NCBI GenBank assembly: GCA_036736205.1
Contig: DAINMX010000168.1
Span: 1-14,516 of the forward strand
Direction: 5' to 3'
Source of the DNA: XYA12-FULL-58-9 sp001798605
GTDB lineage: Bacteria; Myxococcota; XYA12-FULL-58-9
DNA: 14,516 nucleotides
The notes beneath the pieces were generated by a model that made no database searches, had not been told where the DNA came from, and worked only from the letters and a program-made list of their open reading frames with translations. Both the position numbers and the translations under genes were made by a program. Shown here in pieces: positions 14,217-14,516 of this stretch. Numbering within the stretch: position 1 is the first letter of the stretch; every line of letters starts with the position of its first letter.

Positions 14217-14244
14217 AACAAAGGGAGAAGAACAAAGGGAGAAA
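14217..14244 (+). promoter_or_regulatory. Duplicated Shine-Dalgarno region
   Basis: A 14-bp tandem repeat: aacaaagggagaag (14217-14230) followed by aacaaagggagaaa (14231-14244), one mismatch. Each copy contains GGGAGA. The second places GGAG at 14238-14241, 7 nt before ATG 14249, and is the working site; the first is too distant for this start. Confidence 0.5.
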
Positions 14245-14248
14245 ATTC

Positions 14249-14516
14249 ATGAATAGAAGAATTTGGGTTTTGGCTTTGGCTTTGGTCGCACTTGTTTCTG
14301 TCTCCTGCGAAGAAGTGGTGGTCGGGTATGCAAAAGATCCCGTTTCGCCGGAGATCGTCTCGTTTTCCGTAAGCCCCGGGTCCGTTTTGATTGGGGAGGC
14401 AACCGAAGTGACGTGGGCTTGGACGTATTCGAACTCTCCCACACCGGTCCCAAGCTGCAATATCAATCAGGGCGTGGGCGTCGTGGCAAATGGCGAGTCG
14501 ACGAGCATCAACATCA
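14249..14516 (+). CDS. Lipoprotein with Ig-like domain, truncated by window end
   Basis: From ATG 14249 the frame is open to the end of the window (89 codons). GGAG at 14238-14241 fixes the start. The signal MNRRIWVLALALVALVSVSC has a lipobox-like VSVSC (Cys20). The mature part, EEVVVGYAKDPVSPEIVSFS then VSPGSVLIGEATEVTWAWTY, has the strand pattern and Trp of bacterial Ig-like/PKD-type domains ('P.I.SF..SP.....G..v.vtW'), followed by a Cys in PVPSCNINQG. Codon use here is clearly less G/C-ending than in the Cys-rich lipoproteins, which may mark a separate origin. A 32-residue frame (ATG 14158, stop TAG 14254-14256) overlaps the start out of phase. Confidence 0.7.
   Translation, partial: MNRRIWVLALALVALVSVSCEEVVVGYAKDPVSPEIVSFSVSPGSVLIGEATEVTWAWTYSNSPTPVPSCNINQGVGVVANGESTSINI

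Overview
The window reads as a piece of a GC-rich, Gram-negative, predatory or soil-type deltaproteobacterial (Myxococcota-like) genome. The argument is indirect. It rests on very cysteine-rich secreted lipoproteins with tandem Cys repeats, one of which carries the 'EAGEQCDGDDLG..C..LG...GGTLAC...C' motif typical of that group, on a VKOR-type disulfide oxidase in place of DsbB, and on a periplasm/outer-membrane protein set. There is no rRNA, tRNA or housekeeping marker to settle the taxonomy.

Layout. 1-46: two tandem 17-bp motifs that look like an insertion-sequence end. 183-1712: Cys-rich lipoprotein built of 108-residue repeats, followed closely by a two-helix membrane protein (1732-2424). 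2450-3350: a scrap heap holding a tyrosine-recombinase C-terminus with a lost catalytic Arg, a DUF523-like gene start, a possible terminator and an IS66 transposase fragment. 3357-4535 (minus): an intact exported beta-rich, probably outer-membrane, protein. 4602-5188: short and frameshifted coding scraps, including a lipoprotein signal peptide. 5517-8112: a tight three-gene operon of VKOR-thioredoxin fusion, OmpA-like protein and TlpA-like thioredoxin, joined by ATGA and GTGA stop/start overlaps. 8113-8340 (minus): tail of a truncated gene. 8345-9307: a frameshifted Cys-rich repeat gene broken in part by an exact 16-bp tandem duplication. 9367-9588 (minus): C-terminal relic of a group II intron maturase. 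9717-11315: a second large intact Cys-rich lipoprotein. 11426-11650 (minus): IS110-family transposase C-terminus. 12413-13495: intact Old Yellow Enzyme ene-reductase. 13968-14161: decayed IS256-type transposase C-terminus. 14249-14516: start of another lipoprotein that runs off the window.

How it may work together. The one coherent functional unit is the 5517-8112 operon: an inner-membrane disulfide generator with its own thioredoxin partner, a periplasmic OmpA-like Cys-containing protein and a membrane-anchored TlpA-like thioredoxin. The neighbouring exported proteins have dozens of cysteines each, so an oxidative-folding role for these secreted Cys-rich proteins is a reasonable inference, though not shown by the sequence. 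The rest is accessory DNA in decay: at least five different mobile-element families are each represented only by a C-terminal or internal fragment, and a diverged dispersed repeat occurs three times (about 2672, 5372 and 11973), each time in gene-poor DNA. I do not see a defence system, CRISPR array or other clearly new multi-gene system.
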